7,864 nucleotides of DNA, taken from Haloferacaceae archaeon. GTDB lineage: Archaea; Halobacteriota; Halobacteria; Halobacteriales; Haloferacaceae. A program made the position numbers and the translations under genes. The notes below the pieces were generated by a model. The model was not told the origin of the DNA and did not search any database. It saw only the letters and a program-made list of their open reading frames with translations. The stretch lies in assembly GCA_028274825.1 (NCBI GenBank), contig JAQCMZ010000268.1, positions 1-7,864 of the forward strand. The letters are read 5' to 3'. This document shows positions 5,260-7,864 of the stretch, piece after piece; the stretch's first letter is position 1, and each line of letters starts with the position of its first letter.

Positions 5260-6444
5260 TCACGCAGACTCCAGCAACATCGACAATCCGCTTCGAACTG
5301 CCGACACAGACTGCTCCAGCCGATGTTCGTTGTACTTCCCACCGCCTTTGCCTCGGTTGTGTTCTGTCGAACTCGTGATCCCCAACTGTGTCAGTTCTCC
5401 GAGGTAATCGCGCACCGAACGCTCCGAAACTGGACTCACCTCTTCTGAGCGAGCCACTTGTCGATACATATCCACGATCTCACGCGTCCGTGCTGGCGTC
5501 TCTCCGCGTTCGTGTAAAGTAGTGAGAGCATACAGAACCAACTTCCCGTGTTGAGAGTAGTTTTGGATTCCCTCAATCACTTGATCCGTCTGAACTCGCT
5601 CACGGGCCTGTTGTACGTGTGTCTCCGTCACGATGTCCGAACCAGTTTCACGCGCCACATCACCCGCTTCTAAGAGAAGATCCAGGGCCTTCCGTGCGTC
5701 ACCGGAGTCTTTTGCACCGTAGGCCGCACACATCGCTATGACTCCGCTCTCAAGAACATCGTCGTGGAACGCGAGTTGCTCACGCTGTTTGAGGACAAGT
5801 CGGAGTTCGTCGGCATCGTATGCACTGAATGAAACTTCTTTCTCACAGAGCGATGACCGGACCTTCGAGGACAGTTGTGTCCGGAAGTCCAGGTCGTTTG
5901 AGATGCCGATGACACCAAGCTTCGCATCACTGATATCGCCGTTTGAGCGGGCACGTGACAACTTATACAGTAATGAATCGTCCCCGATGTGGTCGACCTC
6001 GTCGAGAACGATGAGCACCGTTCCCTGACACGTATCGAGTTCGTCAAAGAGAAACTCATATACACTCGCCTGTGGGTAGCCTGTGTTAGAGATCTGCCGC
6101 CCGGGATTTCTGAGTTTGTTAACTAGCTTCACAGCTACCTGATAGGACGTGTTCAGCCCGTCACAGTTGACCTCAATTGTCGTGAGTTCAAGTTCCGATA
6201 CATCGGTCGCGTCCTTTTCAAGCGTACAGAGGAGGTATCGGGTGGCCGCGGTTTTTCCCACCCCACTTTTCCCGTAAAGAAAGACGTTCGAAGGAGTTTC
6301 GTTATTGATGACTGGCTGGAGGGCCGCATGATATCGGCTGAGTTCCTCGTCGCGACCGACGAGACTGTCCGGCGTCCACTCCTCAAGCAGCACCTCGCGG
6401 TTGCCGAAGATGGAGTTGTTCGGGGTGAAGGAGAAATCGTTCAT
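5260..6444 (-). CDS. orc/cdc6: Orc1/Cdc6 family replication initiator
   Basis: A 394-residue AAA+ protein that binds origin repeats and is thought to load the MCM helicase. Visible motifs are Walker A GKSGVGKT (58-65), Walker B VLIVLDEVDH (143-152), sensor 1 VIGISND (178-184), the SSKVRSSL segment (192-199) and sensor 2 GDARKALDLL (248-257, Arg251). A winged-helix DNA-binding domain follows from about residue 298 (GKLVLYALTTLHERGETPAR, SERSVRDYLGELTQLGI, GKGGGKYNEHRL). The length is normal for the family and all motifs are intact. It starts at ATG 6444-6442, with a TATA-like box 28 bases upstream and no Shine-Dalgarno motif, so a leaderless mRNA is likely. Origin-type repeats lie just upstream and one lies downstream. 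The two repeat copies next to the promoter suggest autoregulation, which is inference. Haloarchaea carry many paralogues, so I give no number. Confidence 0.96.
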   Translation of the reverse strand: MNDFSFTPNNSIFGNREVLLEEWTPDSLVGRDEELSRYHAALQPVINNETPSNVFLYGKSGVGKTAATRYLLCTLEKDATDVSELELTTIEVNCDGLNTSYQVAVKLVNKLRNPGRQISNTGYPQASVYEFLFDELDTCQGTVLIVLDEVDHIGDDSLLYKLSRARSNGDISDAKLGVIGISNDLDFRTQLSSKVRSSLCEKEVSFSAYDADELRLVLKQREQLAFHDDVLESGVIAMCAAYGAKDSGDARKALDLLLEAGDVARETGSDIVTETHVQQARERVQTDQVIEGIQNYSQHGKLVLYALTTLHERGETPARTREIVDMYRQVARSEEVSPVSERSVRDYLGELTQLGITSSTEHNRGKGGGKYNEHRLEQSVSAVRSGLSMLLESA

Positions 6445-6467
6445 ACGATTGATTGATGCCCATTAGT

Positions 6468-6475
6468 ACATAAAA
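6468..6475 (-). promoter_or_regulatory. TATA box of orc1/cdc6
   Basis: On the minus strand TTTTATGT is centred about 28 bases before ATG 6444, the spacing for a leaderless haloarchaeal transcript. The nearest origin repeat core begins 17 bases further upstream. Confidence 0.6.
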
Positions 6476-6491
6476 CTATTACTTCCGTTGT

Positions 6492-6502
6492 TTCCGCTGT
6501 TA
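6492..6502 (+). repeat. Origin repeat core (short copy)
   Basis: TTCCGCTGTTA, identical to the core of the longer copies. It lacks the CCCCACTGG arm before the core, having TTCCGTTG there instead. It is the closest copy to the initiator promoter. Confidence 0.6.
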
Positions 6503-6520
6503 TCGAGTTTCATTGAAATT

Positions 6521-6544
6521 CAACCCCACTGGTTCCGCTGTTAG
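6521..6544 (+). repeat. Origin repeat (ORB-like), forward copy
   Basis: CCCCACTGGTTCCGCTGTTA with a CAA lead-in. It matches the reverse complement of the 6797-6824 copy over all 20 bases of this core. It lacks the further CACCCACA arm seen in the reverse copies. Confidence 0.8.
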
Positions 6545-6670
6545 TATCACCATACCTCGAGATTACACGTTTTTCTCACACACTGAGTCCGTTGACGACC
6601 AGATCACTCCTCACGAGCAGTGGATCCGATGGACTGTGGTGAAACTCAGTTGTTTAGATGGTGTTGAACC

Positions 6671-6697
6671 AACAGCGGAAGCAGTGGGGTGTGGGGG
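6671..6697 (-). repeat. Origin repeat (ORB-like), reverse copy 1
   Basis: Plus-strand AACAGCGGAAGCAGTGGGGT followed by GTGGGGG. It is the inverted form of the 6521 copy with one difference in the middle (GC for CC). The G-rich arm resembles the G-string seen in archaeal ORB elements. Confidence 0.8.
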
Positions 6698-6796
6698 CTT
6701 TGTGGACATTCTACATTGACGAGTTGAAACGAATACCCCACCGTCTCCACGGGATATGATACTACGCCCACGCAGCCCGCTCTCCTCATTGCGGAT

Positions 6797-6824
6797 TAAC
6801 AGCGGAACCAGTGGGGTGTGGGTG
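6797..6824 (-). repeat. Origin repeat (ORB-like), reverse copy 2
   Basis: Plus-strand TAACAGCGGAACCAGTGGGG followed by TGTGGGTG. It has the same orientation as the 6671 copy and starts 127 bases after it, comparing the AACAGCGG starts. It carries the G-rich arm. Confidence 0.8.
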
Positions 6825-6867
6825 TCCATAGAGGAGACGCGACGGGAGTAATCAAAAAACGTGATTC

Positions 6868-6951
6868 ATGTCACACAACAGTGACGAGGTCAACGCGGAT
6901 GGTAGTACTGATATCTCTCACCCACATATCTGGGAACCGAGGGTTGCGTAA
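6868..6951 (+). CDS. Possible 27-residue small protein upstream of an overlapping frame
   Basis: ATG 6868 opens a short acidic frame, MSHNSDEVNADGSTDISHPH, ending WEPRVA with TAA at 6949-6951. That stop overlaps an ATG in TAATG, a typical coupling arrangement with the frame that follows. It is not recognised, has no clear promoter and could be the tail of a decayed gene. Confidence 0.25.
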   Translation: MSHNSDEVNADGSTDISHPHIWEPRVA

Positions 6952-7238
6952 TGAGTGTTCTCGACAACTGGGGAGCCGTCCAAGACTCCTGCACGACAGT
7001 TGAGCAGAATCCGGCACTGGCGGATGCTCATCGAGAGGCTGGAAGGATATCAAACCAGCTTGGAGGCGTCACTCTCGAGGGGTGCAAGCTCGTCAACCCT
7101 CATGAGAACGGTGTACGCGCGGTCGATCTTCCCGTCAGGAATATACTCGGCGGCACCGTCTTGGTGAGCCTTCACCGTCGTCGCGGCATCGGCGACCACC
7201 TGTCGGTCGATTCCGTCGCTGCCGATCTGGTCGGCTGA
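6951..7238 (+). CDS. Doubtful hypothetical protein overlapping the minus-strand gene
   Basis: From ATG 6951 the frame reads MSVLDNWGAVQDSCTTVEQN and PALADAHREAGRISNQLGG, which looks like a real N-terminus, and continues to TGA at 7236-7238. From 7050 on it lies opposite a minus-strand frame with a stronger acidic, haloarchaeal composition, and here its translation turns basic (SLHRRRGIGD). Either only the first part is a genuine remnant or the whole frame is chance. The family is not recognised. Confidence 0.25.
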   Translation: MSVLDNWGAVQDSCTTVEQNPALADAHREAGRISNQLGGVTLEGCKLVNPHENGVRAVDLPVRNILGGTVLVSLHRRRGIGDHLSVDSVAADLVG

Positions 7239-7516
7239 GAATCACGGAGCGCGTGCGCGTCTGCCGCGTCCAGCCAGCTGGCTGCGTCGACGTCGAACTC
7301 CGGAAGTGGTGAGGTGTCGTACTCACGGATCATCCGTCTCGCCACACCGGTACACGCTTTGCACAGATCAATCGAGACCGAGTCCGCGATACTGCTCGGA
7401 TCGACCGCGTTACCCCCGTCCATCAATTTCACACACAGTGGCGGAAGCCGGTACCGGCCGTATGCCTCGGTGAGTTCGTCGCCACACATGGTGCAAACCG
7501 TCCCACTGTATCTCAT
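7050..7516 (-). pseudogene. Small zinc-finger-like protein with a probable one-base deletion
   Basis: The gene starts at ATG 7516-7514 behind a strong Shine-Dalgarno sequence. It begins MRYSGTVCTMCGDELTEAYG with cysteines at 8 and 11, then PPLC (28) and DLCKACTG (52 and 55), so two C-x-x-C pairs could bind zinc. After FDVDAASWLDAADAHALRD the frame turns basic (DRWSPMPRRR) and stops at 7172-7174. One extra T at 7240-7241 would instead join FSADQIGSDGIDRQVVADAA, TTVKAHQDGAAEYIPDGKID and RAYTVLMRVDELAP, ending at TGA 7050-7052, about 155 residues. That second part is acidic with G/C-rich third positions, so I take it as the true continuation. It could instead be a separate overlapping gene starting at GTG 7199. 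Function unknown; a zinc ribbon may mean nucleic-acid or protein binding. Confidence 0.55.
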
Positions 7517-7520
7517 GATT

Positions 7521-7527
7521 CACCTCC
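7521..7527 (-). promoter_or_regulatory. Strong Shine-Dalgarno site deciding the zinc-finger gene start
   Basis: On the minus strand GGAGGTGA lies about four bases before ATG 7516 and matches the complement of the archaeal 16S rRNA 3' end. It contrasts with the leaderless-type starts elsewhere in the window, so this gene may have been internal to an operon or have a longer leader. Confidence 0.7.
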
Positions 7528-7540
7528 GCCATCGATTGGG

Positions 7541-7818
7541 TGAATGGACGGCGGCCTCCGGGCGTCTCCACCACCCGATGCTTCCAGTGTGGAAACAGAT
7601 TTTAGATGTGTTCTCGTAATTGGACTTTCCCGTCTATTTCTGGAGCCGCTCCCGCCGGTGTGGCCGGGAGACGGGCCACTCACGAAGCCGTGGTGGCCTG
7701 GTTCGTCCTGATAGGAATACTCGGAAGACCTCAGAATGACCTTCCGCTGTACATTGGTTGTCTCTACAGGCTGAGTGGGGCGAGTGTGAGGGGTCGGACG
7801 GAAATCGAAGAAGAGTGA
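7541..7818 (+). other. Right-end region with weak coding traces only
   Basis: No gene is secure. One frame (7544-7657) reads MDGGLRASPPPDASSVETDF, where PPPDASS-VE recalls the HPPPDASS block of the cassette B partner. Another frame (7606-7818) reads SGAAPAGVAGRRATHEAVVA and WFVLIGILGRPQND, with a short hydrophobic stretch, and ends in TGATGA. Neither has a convincing start signal, and they overlap each other. Confidence 0.25.
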
Positions 7819-7821
7819 TGA

Positions 7822-7840
7822 CGAGAATCGTCGATTCTCG
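7822..7840. repeat. Perfect 19-base palindrome
   Basis: CGAGAATCG and CGATTCTCG (9-base arms) flank a single T. The tight centre suits a protein-binding operator better than an RNA hairpin. It lies close to the window edge, so the gene it might serve is not visible. Confidence 0.5.
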
Positions 7841-7864
7841 ACGGATGACCCCGAGGGTGAAGCC

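Larger units (their letters stand above)
6445..6830. other. Probable replication origin beside orc1/cdc6
   Basis: This gene-free interval upstream of the initiator gene holds four copies of one repeat family: a short core at 6492-6502 and longer copies at 6521-6544, 6671-6697 and 6797-6824. The 6521 copy points right and the last two point left, so they face each other across about 126 bases. The stretch 6445-6520 is clearly AT-rich and could be the unwinding element. Initiator gene plus inverted repeats plus an AT-rich patch is the usual haloarchaeal origin layout. The frames here (for example 6513-6719) look like chance. Confidence 0.75.

Noticed and set aside
4902..5342. Minus-strand frame of 146 codons across cassette B and the orc1/cdc6 end
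   Set aside because: It overlaps the restored cassette B partner and the initiator 3' end in other frames, and its composition is Cys/Arg-rich and unlike haloarchaeal proteins.
6513..6829. Short frames on both strands within the origin interval
   Set aside because: They run through the origin repeats, lack start signals and have no coherent protein features.
7739..7749. CTTCCGCTGTA as a sixth origin repeat
   Set aside because: It matches only part of the core, has no C-rich arm and lies far from the other copies, so it is probably chance.

Overview
The window looks like DNA from a halophilic archaeon, probably an accessory replicon or a plastic region around a secondary origin rather than core chromosome. 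The evidence is the GC-rich, acidic proteins, the leaderless-type promoters (a TATA-like box about 27-30 bases before the start codon), an Orc1/Cdc6 initiator beside origin-type repeats, an Hsp20 protein of haloarchaeal type, and IS1341-type (tnpB-only) insertion sequences. Most assignments rest on motifs and remembered family sequences, with no database search.

Layout. Positions 1-1150 (minus) hold a tnpB pseudogene with one stop and three frameshifts. Positions 1222-1479 (plus) hold the C-terminal end of a second tnpB and its structured right end, which finishes in TCAA. That end abuts a truncated gene (1480-1774, minus), the second gene of a two-gene cassette whose first gene is an intact winged-helix regulator (1767-2363, minus). 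After a gene-poor stretch come an hsp20 gene (3016-3369, plus) and a region with only decayed coding traces. A second copy of the cassette follows on the plus strand (3989-5064), with a nonsense codon in the regulator and a one-base deletion in the partner. The initiator gene (5260-6444, minus) comes next, with origin-type repeats upstream (6492-6824) and one more downstream (5187-5217). The right end has a small zinc-finger-like gene with a probable frameshift (7050-7516, minus) and poorly defined short frames.

How it fits together. The initiator gene and its flanking repeats form a plausible replication origin. On either side of the hsp20 gene lie two related regulator-partner cassettes. 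Within each cassette the genes overlap by 8 bases or lie 3 bases apart, so each pair was probably translated together. The partner proteins share an R-W core, and the second carries an H-P-P-P-D-A motif. A toxin-antitoxin-like role is the most interesting reading, but it is inference. Both partner genes are broken, one by an insertion sequence and one by a frameshift, while one regulator is intact.

Several lesions are single-base losses in short homopolymer runs, so sequencing error has to be excluded before the decay is taken at face value.
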